Counted from the first letter of the stretch, positions 45,989-58,044 are shown. The stretch is 64,000 nt of DNA from Heliopora coerulea (GCA_030142905.1 JASJOG010000070.1:1359501-1423500); one strand, 5' to 3'. The notes: generated by a model not told the origin, from the sequence alone. Numbers and translations are program-made.

Positions 45989-46114
45989 TCGAGAATTATT
46001 TTCACAGTCATATCCTTCAATTTTTGATGAGCACAAGCAATAATAAAATGGTGACTGTGATTTGAGGAGACTAATTTCATCGTAATGGCAATGAGGCGTT
46101 TGACAGCCAAAAAG
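45989..46114 (-). CDS. EGF-like exon lacking cysteine 3
   Basis: The minus strand encodes GCQTPHCHYDEISLLKSQ and PFYYCLCSSKIEGYDCE, with cysteines 1, 2, 4, 5 and 6 in EGF order but no third cysteine. A donor GTATGC follows CGA at 45989. The acceptor is uncertain: no AG lies directly before GGCTGT, the nearest is TTAG about 12 nt upstream. Phase would then be 0, unlike its neighbours, so this may be a decaying exon. Confidence 0.55.
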
Positions 46115-46316
46115 AAGAAACTAATTACTACTTTGAAATAAACAAAAATAGGTTTTCGAAGAAATATGAAAAACTCACGACTTGTTCAATTAACTGGCAA
46201 GATTAATCAATGTCGTTCTGCCTTCAGAGAATGTTAATTGTCTGATGCTTCATTGTATTTTTGTTGGACTTTAAGTTTCATCTTAAGAATACCTCAACAA
46301 AACTAAAAACACTTAC

Positions 46317-46433
46317 GTATATTCGTCTCACAAATACTTCCAATGAAATACGTAGGGCACTGACATTGGTAGTAAGGTGCTTGAGAATACGAAGCGGACG
46401 AGCCTCCATTCTTTTCCACTTTAACCAGCACAT
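46317..46433 (-). CDS. EGF-like exon lacking cysteines 1-3
   Basis: A 117-nt exon with acceptor TATTTAG before 46433 and donor GTAAGT after 46317, both phase 1. The second half YYQCQCPTYFIGSICE is a normal EGF end and matches the exon at 44630 (CPTYF). In the first half the cysteine places carry other residues (VEKNGGSSASYSQ). Perfect splice sites beside missing cysteines suggest recent loss or a changed fold. Upstream the gene meets mobile-element DNA. Confidence 0.6.
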
Positions 46434-46528
46434 CTAAATACAAAATAGCACTTTTGACCAGTCTCAAATATATCTTATCTACTCATGGTATGAATTAATA
46501 TATCCAAAAAAATTGCAACAACTTTTCT

Positions 46529-47140
46529 TTGTCATGCAACCAAACAGAAAATGTCGTCAAGAAACCACCACACCCAATTACTGGTGTGATTACAGAGGGG
46601 AATCGCAAATATTTAAAGGGTAAGGATAAGAAGTTTGGAAGATTTGACTTACTTCCCAAAATATATAAACGATTAGTGGACGTGCCCTGTAGACCCATTA
46701 TTTCAAACTGTAGCACCCCCACAGAAGGAATATCTGAGTTTGTGGATTGTATTATCAGCCTATTGTTATAATATTACTCATGTTATAAAAGGTGTGACGG
46801 ATTTTCTTTGTCGTTTAAAGGATTTAGGTGATATTCCAGAGAATGCCATCATCTGTACGATAGATGTTGTTGGTCCTTATCCTGATATACCTCATGCGGA
46901 GGAACATGAGTGCACAAAAGAAATTATAAGTTATCTCCAAAGTAAGTTGGATTATAATGAAAAGTAAATTACGGCTAAGGATTTTGTTGGTCTAGCTAAT
47001 GTGATTTTGGATAGCAATTATTTCGAATTTAACGGCAACATCTATTGTCAGAAGTTGGATGCAGCCATAAGTGCGAGATTTGCTCCTTCTTTTGCCAATA
47101 TATCTATGTCCAGATTGGAAGTTAATATTTTGAAGGAATG
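46529..47140 (+). pseudogene. PLE reverse transcriptase fragment
   Basis: Frames 46529-46771, 46740-46967 and on to 47140 give KFGRFDLLPKIYKRL, RPIISNCSTPTEGISEF, ICTIDVVGPYPDIPH (motif A) and FEFNGNIYCQKLDAAI with FAPSFANI (motif B, mutated). It is the same lineage as the RT at 23283. At least one frameshift (near 46765) and a TAA at 46966 break it. It ends abruptly at about 47140, where LINE sequence begins; motif C and the nuclease are absent. Confidence 0.85.
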
Positions 47141-47880
47141 TTAAACCTTGGGAGTGGTAGAGTTAGTCAGTACGTTGTCAATTGGGTTATTGATTTCCTT
47201 AGCGGACAAAAGCAAAGGCTGTGTCTAGATAACGCTCGAGCAGAGTTTGCCCCGATCAATAGAAGGGTTCCTCAGAGGACGGTTTTAGGGCCAACCCTAT
47301 TTTCAGTAATGGTTAATGACATTAAGAGATCGGTGAACACCAATTTTCTTGTCGAATTCGCTGACGATATTACCTTTCGTGTGCCTCTATGGAATGGTGT
47401 GGACGACACTGTAGTCGAGGTAGGCAACATCTAGCAGTGATCTATTTGTAACGGCATGCTTCTCAATCTGCACAAGACTAAGGAGCTGGTTCTTAAACGA
47501 AATAAAGATAAACCTGATCCACCTGTGGTTATTGGCATTCACCAAGTTAAGGTGTTGAAGCTTTTAGATATCTACTTTAGTAAAGCTCTAGGGCATTAGG
47601 ATAAACAATCTGCATACTTTATGGGTGAAGAAAATTCTAGTATGTACATATTGAGAATATGCAAAAGCCATGGGTATAGCTTAGATGATCATCACACTCT
47701 CTTTTATTCTTTGATCATATCATTGTTTTCTTATGCTATTCAGATTTGGGGTGTGACTTGCTGTAAAAAGTACTTGTCTAATATTGACAGAATTCAGAAA
47801 ACAGCTTTCAAGTTTGGTTACATTAAGTTTGTAGTACCTGTAAAGGAATTATTCGAGAAGAGCGATAAAGCTCTATGGCA
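47141..47880 (+). pseudogene. LINE A RT fragment, plus strand
   Basis: Begins in mid RT with SQYVVNWVIDFLSGQKQRLC, then RRVPQRTVLGPTLFSVMVNDIK, LVEFADDITF (motif C, ADD) and, after a stop at 47432, LLNLHKTKELVLKR, YILRICKSHGYSLDD and SYAIQIWGVTCCKKYL. These are RT and post-RT blocks of a CR1/L2-like LINE. Two stops break it. It meets the oppositely oriented LINE B at about 47880. Confidence 0.85.
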
Positions 47881-47883
47881 ATA

Positions 47884-49932
47884 GTTGATTCATTAATTCA
47901 ATCAATTGGCTCAATTGACTTAACATTCTTATCAGCCACCTACAAAACAACGTCATCCGCAAATTTGATTATATTGGATTGCTTAATAACATCAGTGATA
48001 GCATTAAATGATATCAAAAATAATAGAGGGTTAAGTATTGAGCCTTGGGGTACATCTACCAAAAGATTACATTCCTGGGATACATGGTTATTATGCCACG
48101 CGTACACTACAATGAAACAAATAATCTTTAAACCAATCCAATACAATTTCTTTTACGCCATATTGAGATAACTTACTCAGCAGCTTAGCATGATTGATTG
48201 TGTCAAATACTTTAGTCAAATCAATAAATACGGCTGCAACCATATTACCTTTATCAACACTTTTGCGAATATCATCAATTAACTTAATCGACGCTAGTTC
48301 ACTAGGCATTCGCAGTCTGAAACGAAACTGATACTCCGATAACAATTCGTTTGCGTTTAAGAAGTCCGTAAACTGACGGTGTACAATCCTCTCTACAACC
48401 TTTGATATTACTGGAAGAACAGAAATTGGGCGATAATTGTCAAAGGTTGACTTTAGACCCGCTATCTTCGCTGATTTTTATTCAGTTGAAATCAAACCAA
48501 ATTGCATTGACAAATTAGTTATATGGGTCAATGGTGGGTCAGTGGTGGAGCTATGGTGGTTGCTGAATCCTTTAATAAGCCAGGTGGTAAACCGTCATTT
48601 CCTGTTGATTTAGATCGTTTAATTTAACTTTAACTATCCTTCAACTTCTAAAATGGTGACGTTTCAAAATTTTAAAGTCTTGTCAGTTTTGTTTGGGATA
48701 CCAGCAAGAGTTCTTCAAATTAGATTGCGTAATGTGAAGGCCTTCTGCTTCAGAATTGATATAATGCTGGTAAAATATGAGCAGAAAGCATTTGAGATTC
48801 TTGATGCATCGGTTGATGCCTCACCATCAATATCAAAAGATTGACTAATATACTTAGTCGTTGATTTTGTTGGATACACAGACTTTATAATCTTCCAAAA
48901 GGATTCTGAGTTTTTTAAATTTTTGTCAAGAAAGTTCTTATTATATGACAACTTTGCTAGTCTTAGCCCCTTGTTCACCTTATTGCGCTCTTGTTTGTAT
49001 GCCAGGAAATCATCATCGTTCTTGGTTCTGCGGTATTTACGAAGGAAACTATCCCTTTCATTCATAAGCTTTTTAAGTTCAACATATACCCATGGTACAG
49101 GCTTACCTTTAACTCGCTTCGTAGCAACTGGAGCATATCTATCATATATATCTGTAATTACTGTTTTCATATACACCCACGCTGAATTTACATCGTTATT
49201 GCCTTGATATAAACTAAAGACTAATCAATTTATCGAAGTTCGTCATTCATTGCTTTAGGATCATAACTTTTATAATCAGGATAGATTATCAATCTTGGTT
49301 TAAACTTAACCGAGTTCATCTTCCCAACACAACCATGTCATGATCAGTAATAGAAAGCAGGACAACATCTGTTTTTTTGATTGTTACCGGATTATTGGTG
49401 GCGATATTTTCTATCAAAGATTAAGTCGAACCCGCTATCAGCGTAGGCTTTTTGATCATCTGCTTAAAACATACAAGTTCAAGATAGCTTTAAACTCTGC
49501 ATTGTCTCCAGGGACTAGATGGTTTACATTAAAATCAGCCAGCAATAATGTCTCTTTAGCCACAATGCTAACCAATGATAACATCCCACTTATGGCATTA
49601 TTAAGATCACAATGGAGGTATTTTGAACTGTTTGGAAAATTTAAATATAACTCAGATCCAAATGCACTCAACATTCTCGTTTTCCAAATCATTTTGGCGC
49701 TTCCACACAATGTTATCAGAAATATAAGCTGCTAAACCACCTCTCTTGCCCATTCTTCTAGATTACAGATAAAAGCATAACCAGGAATCTCAAAAAGAGA
49801 TTTAGGATCTTGATCGTTTATATGAGTTTCGCTCATTGGTAAAATATCAATACCTTTAAAAGTTTGAAGTAGCTCCAATACATAGGGCTTGTTCGAAAAG
49901 AGACCCTTAACATTTTGATGAAAAATCTTCAT
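47884..49932 (-). pseudogene. LINE B, endonuclease to mid-RT, minus strand
   Basis: Starting with ATG at 49932: HQNVKGLFSNKPYVLELLQT and MSETHIN (catalytic Glu of the APE-type endonuclease), LLADFNVNHL near 49540, then the linker VKGKPVPWVYVELKKLMNER and SYNKNFLDKNLKNSESFWKII near 48900-49060. RT follows with LSEYQFRFR, AVFIDLTKVFDTINHAKLL (motif A), VPQGSILNPLLFLI (motif B) and IIKFADDVVL (motif C, 47940). Several frameshifts and stops. The 5' end is kept while the 3' end is lost at 47884, the opposite of normal LINE truncation, so the 3' part was removed by a later event. Confidence 0.85.
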
Positions 49933-51074
49933 ACCTCTGTTTTAATAACGTATTTAATTCCGGAACATTTCTCTTATTTAATGAACTAGGGAAGAATTGA
50001 AGGCTTCACACATCAAAATCAAAAGGTTTATGAGGTTTCACTATGAAAGATGGATACGGAAGGCAAATTTCCCACCGTTTCCCTGCCATAGGCTTGATAA
50101 AATGTAAGTCTCTTGATCAAGAGACACTTCATCACCTGTCACAATTAAACCAATAGTGTAGGGACTCGTAAAGGCATATTTTACTTAAAAATTCACAAAT
50201 ATTAGCAGAACGATGACATGGTTTGCCACACATCTGCCATATTCCCACTATAGAAAAGACACGCTCTCTGACCTAAATATGATAGCTATGCCCTTGTATG
50301 CCTCAAGTGGAACACATAGAATTTGTCGTCAATTGCCTCTTTCCAACACAAACCAGTAAAATACATGTGATGAGCGGAGTAATTAACCTTTTGAACGCCA
50401 AGGATGTATCAATACGTCCTCAACAAGAGTTTAAAATAGAACTGGTTGGCATTCCTTGGGTTGATATCAATCAACAACATAGTTTCGCTCTTACCAAGTA
50501 AGTGAATCCACTTTTTACTTTGTGTTCATTCAAAGAAATTCAAATAGCCCCCATAAACATCCGGCCATCAAAGAAATTACCCCATAAATTTAGTTCTTGG
50601 TAAGAAATAAAGTTCTTGGTATTCATTGACCTTGAATGATAGAAATTTCATTACTGTTTTACTTTCTTCTTGCTGTGAACTTAGTTTATGCTAACTTACT
50701 AAGGCTAACGCCAAGGGATTATTCTTGCCAAGAAGAGACATCCAGTATTTTATAGACAAGAATGAGACTTTTCAGAGTTCTTGTTTAATGAAAATAGTAA
50801 TAATGCTACAATAGAAATAATTATAATAATAATAATAATAGTAATTATAGGTATTATCTCATCTTCTTTCAGCTTTAATTATTGTAGCTGAACATTGCCA
50901 AATTCCAAGAGCTTTCATAGATCCTCAGGTATCCAGCAGCTTTCAAACAATTCTTGCAGATCCTAGCAAACTAGCTTTCTGAATAGGGTGAAAATTCACT
51001 TCTATGTCACATTTTCCTATAAACTTGTTGAATAACTTGTATACAGTTGTTGTTATTATTATTATTACAACTCG
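49933..51074. other. LINE B leader, then no recognised gene
   Basis: 49933-50150 is probably the 5' leader of LINE B. The plus frame 50298-50501 ends at ACCAA|GTAAGTG, a good donor, and may be an exon (GVINLLNAKDVSIRPQQEFK), but no domain is recognised and the acceptor side is poor. A (TAA)n run lies at about 50820-50845 and an ATT run at 51047-51066. Confidence 0.4.
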
Positions 51075-51905
51075 TACACCACCCTACTAAGGACAGTAGA
51101 AGGTGTCTCGGCCTGCTACGGGCTCCTAGCATCCCGCCAGGTAAGGCTGCAACAGACATTGTACATTTCAAGGAACTTGTGAGGAATGGAAATTTTTATC
51201 ATTAAAATGGATTTTAAGGAACACCCACAGGGCCAGTCCTTACTCGCCCAATTTATCCAGTCAGGAAGGAATAAGGGATGTACAGCTCTCTAAAGTCCCT
51301 GAAAGTACTCCCCAATGTGTAGATCTAGTTTGACCTTAACAGTACTATTTTGCACTTCCAATCAGTTAGGGTCAGTTTAGGCGTGCCACTGCAAGGGTTA
51401 AGTCTGAATATTGTTTTATTTTTAGACTAGTGCTGATCTGTTTCAGCATTTGAGGCTTGTTTATTCTCAACCAAGAAGAGTCACGGGCATCAGCCTGTTG
51501 TACAGATTTTCTTCTAGTCCTAGGGATAACAAGGTAGGTTTGCCAACACCTAAAGGTGATGTACTTGCAGCTGCCAGCCAATTAAGGCAAGCTGGGGCTT
51601 TCGGCTAATTGTCTACCCTGCTGGCAAGGCAGGGGCGCCACTCCCTCGGTCATCTCATCAAAGCCTGTTCGTTTTAAGGAGGTTACTGGCTCCGAATCAA
51701 TGTCCAGCCTACCTGTGTCTGCTTTTATGTCCGAGATTCCTTCTCATAGACAAGTTGCCATCCAAGGCTAAAGAGTATTATCTACCCTTTGCATAGGAGT
51801 TGCTGGCACTTGCCAAAGGTGCCACCCCGGACCTTGGTGGGCGGGAGCGTCCACATTTCCATAGTAGGCTAAAGCTGTGCCTGTCCTGCTCCAGTGCCCA
51901 TATTA
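51075..51905. repeat. 830-bp dispersed repeat unit, copy 1
   Basis: Runs from GGACAGTAGAAGGTGTCTCG to CCAGTGCCCATATT and is flanked by ATT triplet runs on both sides. It is about 80-85% alike over its full length to 58045-58855 (shared landmarks: CACCCACAGGGCCAG, GCCACTGCAAGGGTTAAGTC, GGGCATCAGCCTGTTGTACA, CAACACCT(A/G)AAGGTG). The minus strand near its right end can be read as PLASAS.S..A(K/R)GR in both copies, so it may include a short leader frame. Confidence 0.85.
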
Positions 51906-51952
51906 TTATTATTGTGGAGGTCACTGGCTCCGAATCAATATCCTGCATACCT

Positions 51953-52037
51953 ATTATTATTGTTATTATTATCATAATTATTATTATTATTGTTATTATT
52001 ACTATTATTATTATCATTATTGTTATTGTTATTATTG
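51953..52037. repeat. (ATT)n microsatellite
   Basis: ATT/GTT/CAT triplets for about 85 bp directly after the repeat unit; frames across it encode Ile/Tyr runs only. Confidence 0.95.
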
Positions 52038-53600
52038 CCGAGCAAAGCTGGTTTCTATATTCTGGCGCGGGATACATGTTACAAATACCCCATAATATTT
52101 CAATTACCATCTTAAAAATAAGGAGAGAAAGGATTTAAATAGTCCTTGGGGAACGCTGAGATGAATGAATTGAACAACAAAACAAAAGACAACAAAACAC
52201 AGGTTGAACACTAAGCAGAGTAGTCAACATTTAGGACGGTGCTGTGCCAGTGTACAACACAATGCTGGCATTACATCATAATATATGTTGGCAAAACCAA
52301 TAGATATGAGAAGCCTGGAAAATACAAGCTCAAGGTTTAAAATTGTCCATTATAAAGACATTTTTCTACGTACTTTACTGGATGGAAGCGATGGAATCAC
52401 GTCAGTTAACCAACCACTTAAAAGCTATCACTTTACTTAAACTGTCGTGTTCCACTTTAATTGAATAATAATAATAACAGTGACAATGATTAGGGCAATG
52501 ACAATGATAGACTTCAAGTAGATATCCAATTTTTTAATTATAACCATGTTTTGGCAAAACGTATGCTATTATTTTAGTGATTATGGATATTTGCAAGTGC
52601 TATTTATACGCTACCCCCATTAAAACACAGGGTATGACGCATTTAATGGCTCACTAAGTGTCAACAAAAGGTAGAGAAATGCTAATTATTTAATTACAGC
52701 GTGACAAATTGTTTTGCAAGGATCAAAAATTCACAAAACCGATAGTTAGGCGTCATTTTGTCACAGTCATACGTAGATAGTTGCCTTAATTATATAAGTG
52801 GAGTGCTTTTCTACAATGCTACGGCCAAGTAACTATCGTATTACTTTAATGAAAGCCAAACGACAGATTTTAATGCCTATTCCCTTAATTCTTTACTTAT
52901 CAGTTGTGAGGCGCGCCAATAGATGGCCATATAGTTGTTTTTCCTCTGTTTACGAAATAATTTTATATAAATATACTGAAGACCATTTGCCCAATCAAGG
53001 GACCAGTAGCTTTCTTGACTGGTTGTTTGGCTTCTGAGGTTTCGTTTATGTTGAAGAATGCGGAAAAGTTGAAAAAAGACCATTGCATCGTATATTTGGA
53101 GTAGTGATGAAGTGTTATTGCGAGCAGTGTCGGAAGAACTTCCGTTAAAGAAAGAAAGTGTTGATCTTCTTATAATTTTTACAAAAATTTAAAACTAGAA
53201 ATTAAAGGAAAAATCCACGAAAGTGAAAAATGTTTCATCGCCAATTAAAAGAGAAACTGATTCAGTTACAGATGTAGGTCAGCTCTATGGATGAGCAAAG
53301 AAAACCTTAAAAGAGAAGCGAAAAGCCTGACTTTCGCTCTCAATAACAAGCTCTTGTTACTAATTCTTCAGAGCGACAGTATGCCGACACGGTGAAGCTC
53401 TATCATGTTGCCTGAGTAGAAAATAGGTTGAAATGCTGGTTACGTCACACGTGTACGTGAGTTTCCTGGATGGAGGAATTTTCAATAAATTGGTGGAAAA
53501 TTACATTGGCTTCTATTTTAAAAACATCGCAATATGGTTCAAGAAGAAATAGTATGAACATCAGCCAAATGCGGAGACATTAAATGACCAGACAAGGATC
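52038..53600. other. No recognisable feature
   Basis: Non-coding, short random frames. Confidence 0.5.
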
Positions 53601-53699
53601 TTAACCCTTTCCTGTCCAAGAGGTCTCCCCTTGACGAGTAAAATATTCTGCGGTTAGCCAGAGTAAAATATCAGTCTTGTATGGACCTGAAAGGGTTAA
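53601..53699 (+). mobile_element. piggyBac-like MITE, 99 bp, clearest copy
   Basis: TTAACCCTTTCCTGTCCA at the left and TGGACCTGAAAGGGTTAA at the right; centre CTGCGGTTAGCCAG, the family hairpin with one change. TTAA-CCCTTTCC ends fit piggyBac rules. Four more copies or remnants lie at 715, 20023, 29467 and 43620. Confidence 0.8.
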
Positions 53700-54117
53700 A
53701 TGACTTTTTAATTCAAAATGATAGATTTAGTGAAGCAAGTAGACGATGCAGTTATTGTTGCCATTGACAAGTTAGCCAACGAGGTCTCGTTCATATGGCG
53801 GTCCCTTATGGTAGCCATGTAGAAATGTAAGGATTAGAAAATATCTCACATTAAATATGTGAAGTAATGAGGATGGTAAAAGAGAAAAAACTCATAATAC
53901 CCGTCGTTTTTTGTGCATTGGATAAAAGTGTATAATAGCTGAAAGGAATATCAGAAAATATCTTATGTGGGAAACACAGTTGAAAGGATACAGTAAGCAT
54001 CAATTTTGGGAATATTGAGGACCCTCGGAAGAGTGCTGGACATCTAAGGCTTGAGACTAAGCTTGAGTCGACTGTTAAGTCCCTTTACCAAGAACCACAT
54101 GGTGATATGTTAACATA
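53700..54117. other. No recognisable feature
   Basis: Non-coding flank of the hexamer array. Confidence 0.5.
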
Positions 54118-54475
54118 AAATAATGACAATGATAATGACAATGACAATGACAATGATAATGACAATGACAATGACAATGATAATGACAATGACAATGACA
54201 ATGATAATGACAATGACAATGATAATGACAATGACAATGACAATGACAATGACAATGATAATGACAATGACAATGACAATGACAATGACAATGATAATGA
54301 CAATGACAATGATAATGACAATGACAATGATAATGACAATGACAATGACAATGACAATGACAATGATAATGACAATGACAATGATAATGACAATGACAAT
54401 GATAATGACAATGACAATGATAATGACAATGACAATAATAATGACAATGACAATGATAATGATAATGATTATGAT
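54118..54475. repeat. (GACAAT/GATAAT)n hexamer array, about 355 bp
   Basis: About 59 hexamers of GACAAT with GATAAT interspersed every third, fourth or sixth unit, so a higher order exists. All six frames are open and give Met-Thr, Ile-Val or Ser-Leu repeats; none is a gene. Confidence 0.97.
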
Positions 54476-54499
54476 GTGAGCTACATATAAAATAGTCAC

Positions 54500-54967
54500 A
54501 AAGTGTCTATTGCAAGTCATAACAGATATCATTAACTACAAAGTTATCAATCCACTCCTTATCTTTCGTACTGTTGTCTCAGCTCGATGCTCTACCAAAC
54601 GCTGCATTTCGGTTGCAATCCAATGTATTCTTTTTTACTCTTCATAGGTCTGTCCACCATATCATGCAGGCTTCGCACGTTCCCAAGAGAGCCAATGACT
54701 AGAGGCGCAATATCCACTTGCCAATCTGATGACTGCGTTCATAATTCGTAACATAATTGTTGGCATTTCATCTTCTTCACCTGTTCTTGAGCTACCACAG
54801 TTTCCTCTCTCGGACAGTCCATGTCAACTAGAACAATCCTCTTTTCATCTCGGTATTCCATTGTTAAATATGGTCTTCGTTGCTGTACTGCGGTCACAGT
54901 TTTATATTCAAAATCCCATAGCAGTCTCCTGGTATTTGTTTCCAACATGCCACCTCGATCCCATTTA
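54500..54967 (-). pseudogene. LINE D C-terminal part, restriction-like endonuclease region
   Basis: Minus frame: IKWDRGGMLETNTRRLLWDF, then QQRRPYLTMEYRDEKRIVLV and DMDCPREETVVAQEQVKKM with CQQLCYEL. The order RRPxLT, VDMxCP, basic helix and QxLxxEL matches the C-terminal nuclease region of R2/NeSL-type non-LTR elements. It continues the LINE D fragment at 56314-57990; the two are separated by a hAT-like insertion. Stops and shifts break it downstream. Confidence 0.75.
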
Positions 54968-54975
54968 ATCGATAC

Positions 54976-56305
54976 CGTTAGCGTAGCCAAGGAGAGGGGC
55001 AGGGGGCAGTTGCCCCCCCCCCCCCCCCCCCCCCAATTTTTGTCCTGACTCGGTCAGTAGGTACATGCAGTACATTTGTCGGTACATTGAGCTTGTCTGT
55101 CACGGATTCCATTTGCTTTTGAATTACAAAATACAAAATTGTTAAAAGCTCCAGGGAACACAAAATCTTCGTTAGGAATTCTGTTCTTTTTTAACAGATA
55201 AAAATGATAAATCTGATCAATCCTCAAGACAAAGTGGTTGTGATACCGGTGATGACCGAAAAAGATATGTTAGGAGACATCAAAACTCGTGTGATGTGCG
55301 CACTTTTACGTTAAATTATTTTCAAAACTTAATACTACATGTATTTACCAGCCAGAGCTGACAAAATAGAAATCATTTATTCCTTTTTCGCAGAAAGAGG
55401 CTCCAGAAAGATGATACTGTAAACTTACAATATACATAATACCATGTATTTATGGTTTTGTGATCCAACTTACTATACTTTTTCACTGCTGCAATGAACT
55501 CTTACATCTTATTTAGGTAACTCAATGCTCGTTAAAAATTATTATGGACAGATTAAGACTTGTAATACACTGTATTTACAGTTCATTTAGAATATGATAA
55601 AAACCAATAATTTGGATTTTACTTTGCTTTTTATTTGTTGCATTAATTGCTGTAGTTACTGTGATCACAACTGTTGTTGAAAAAAACTAAAACGTGCATG
55701 AATTTGATTGCCTAGAGCTTGTAATAAAGTGCAGTAAAATGTTTTATACAGTAAATGCCTGCAAGAGTTGGGTGTTGGTTGCACTGGTTTGTAAAGAGTT
55801 ATGCCTTACCCTGAATTGTAGATACATCAAATGTATACTTTAGGAAGTATGTGTCCAGGAAAATGGCTAGTTTTCCATTCAAACGTATTCCGATTTTGAT
55901 TCATTCATGCACAGGTAAATCACTGTCAAAAATGCAGGAAATGGTGTTTTAGAGGTTCTAATAACTCAAAATTTTCCGGGGAAGCATGCCCCCGGACCCC
56001 GCTAAGTTTCAGTACTCTAGTGCCCCAGTCAGATTTTAGCCTGGATCCGCCCCTGGTACTTGATGTCTTGTTCCTGTCGTTAATTACTTTTAGTGTTTTA
56101 TTGACGAATTAGTGAAGAGGGACTTTGTGCTTGCGTTTATTGAATTGATACATAGTGCAACTCAAATTTTTTTTCTGCTCTCGGTTTGGTTAACTTTGGT
56201 CCTTCCTTAAATATACTTGTAAGTACATTGTTAACATCTTGTCGGTACACTGGTCTAAAAATTTCCCCTGTCCCCTCCAATTTCAAATTCCTGGCTACGC
56301 GACTG
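54976..56305 (+). mobile_element. hAT-like element, copy B, inserted in LINE D
   Basis: Ends CGTTAGCGTAGCCAAGG (left) and complement CAGTCGCGTAGCCAGG (right) are inverted repeats. The 8-bp flanks ATCGATAC (54968-54975) and GTCGACAC (56306-56313) agree at six positions, fitting an old hAT duplication. It contains a 22-nt C run (55013-55034), homology to copy A, and a further hAT-type end (GGATCCGCCCCTG at 56043-56055). No intact frame. Confidence 0.7.
56043..56055. repeat. Nested hAT-type terminal end
   Basis: GGATCCGCCCCTG, the complement of CAGGGGCGGATCC, a common hAT end. The sequence before it (CCCCCGGACCCCGC) fits its subterminal G-rich part. The matching other end is not seen. Confidence 0.5.
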
Positions 56306-56313
56306 GTCGACAC

Positions 56314-57990
56314 CACAACTGATCTATGCGAAGTATTCCTTTTTGTCATGCCAATTCGACTGCAAACATCACCAGGACCTGATCACGTCTAGTTAGATAG
56401 TTACTTGCGGCTAGTTTACAGCAACCTGCCTACCACTGCTGTACTGTCTCTTGGTATTGTCTCCATATCAGACAAATAGCACTGTGCCACTGTCGACATG
56501 TCTACCCGTTTCTGCGGTGCGGTACCTTGTCTCCACCATCTGGTCAATCATAGCTATGAAACCAGCTACCTTCTCAGCCATATTTGTTCTCTTTAGCCAA
56601 AGATGTGCTTTGACATCTTGGTTCCCCCAAACGAAACTTTTACTTCATACTTTCACAATGCTTCTTCTCCCTCGATTCGACATAGGCTCCTTACACTTTA
56701 CTCTAAATCGAATGCTAACCCCCTCGTAGTACTATATTCTCTAGCCATATTTGACCATCCCGAAACTCTGATTTTCGACCAACCTTCTCCATCATAGTGC
56801 AAGCCTCCCTGAACAGTGACCTGAATTCCTTGTCAAACTCTCTATTTCTTACGATCTTCATGTATTTACATTTTAATTCATACACATAAATAGCTGCTCT
56901 CAGTTTCGATTCTTCATACATATCGTGACAAATCTTGAGTCCTGTTCACCCGAACTCCCTTCGCAAGTATAGTCGTTCGTCGAATGATTGGGGGTCCATG
57001 CATTCTGCGTTCCCTTAATGCACGTTTGACCGTCATGTCCAACTTATCGAGTTCTCTGGTCGTAAAAGTGCATACATTCATCGCGTACGTGATTACAGGC
57101 AGGACTCGTGTATTAATTGCCTTAATCAGGTTCCGACCATTCGGCTCTTGCACTAGGAGCTTCACTAACCTTTGGTCCATCTCCTTCACAAATCAGATAC
57201 AACACCTCTCTTTGGAAACTTAGCCATCCAAAAGCAATACCTATCAACACGTGCTCCACTTACTGAACGTTCTCCTACGTCTTTCTGTAATCATAATACA
57301 GCACGGAAAGATTCCGTTAATAGTCCTTAACGTCCTCCATTACACATCTATCCACCAGGGAGATGGTCAGTTGTATCCAATACTCCACTCATTGTTCCTA
57401 TTTGTTTCTCATCCTATATAACATTCATCGTGCTCAACCATGTACTTTGCCAAGACACCCATAAATATCTTGTAAAGCTTTATCTGGCAAGTTATTGGAC
57501 GGAACTCACTGACCATACTGATATCAGTCTCTACGGGTGACATTGCTGTTCTACCTGTTCTAACTCAAGTTGGTGCTTGTTTCAAGTCTCCACTTATTAT
57601 GTAGAAAGCATGTGCCATGGTACCTCAGAGGCTCCTTAACTTCTCCCATCAAAAATTTTAGATACCGTTAACCCTCGTACTCGACCAATTCTTCTTGCGT
57701 CCTCGAACCGCATGACAAACATGTACTTGCCCACTACCCTTCCAGATCCTAGCCCAGAATTCAGTAAAACGTTCGAAAACTAGCATGTTCCCAATAGTTT
57801 CGTTCACTTCGCCCAACCTACTGTAAAATAAACTCTCGTTTTCGCTGAAGATGCCATTGTTCTTCCTGCGCTTTGTTTTTCTCAGCCAATTGGCTAACCT
57901 GACTGCACGTGGATCTCATTTACCCACTCCGATTTGAGTTTTTTCAGTGCACTATCATTCAAATGTTCTCCTTTGTCGAGACCTCTATAT
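56314..57990 (-). pseudogene. LINE D (R2/NeSL-like) RT part, heavily decayed
   Basis: From right to left on the minus strand: SMVSEFRPITCQIKLYKI with MGVLAKYMVEH near 57430-57540, YYDYRKTQENVQ near 57280, INTRVLPVITYAMNVCTFTT and RELDKLDMTVKRALRERRMHG near 57000-57120, and ESKLRAAIYVYELKCKYM near 56880. These blocks follow the order in R2/NeSL-type RT proteins. Many stops and frameshifts, no catalytic motif preserved. The 5' side runs into the 830-bp unit at 58045, which may be its leader. Confidence 0.7.
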
Positions 57991-58044
57991 CTTCGGACTT
58001 CCCGTGGTAGACTAAAGCATTTGCTTGTCTTACTCCAGTGTCCA

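Noticed and set aside
54085..54532. Frames of 118-140 codons on both strands
   Set aside because: Hexamer repeat read in several frames; no non-repetitive content.
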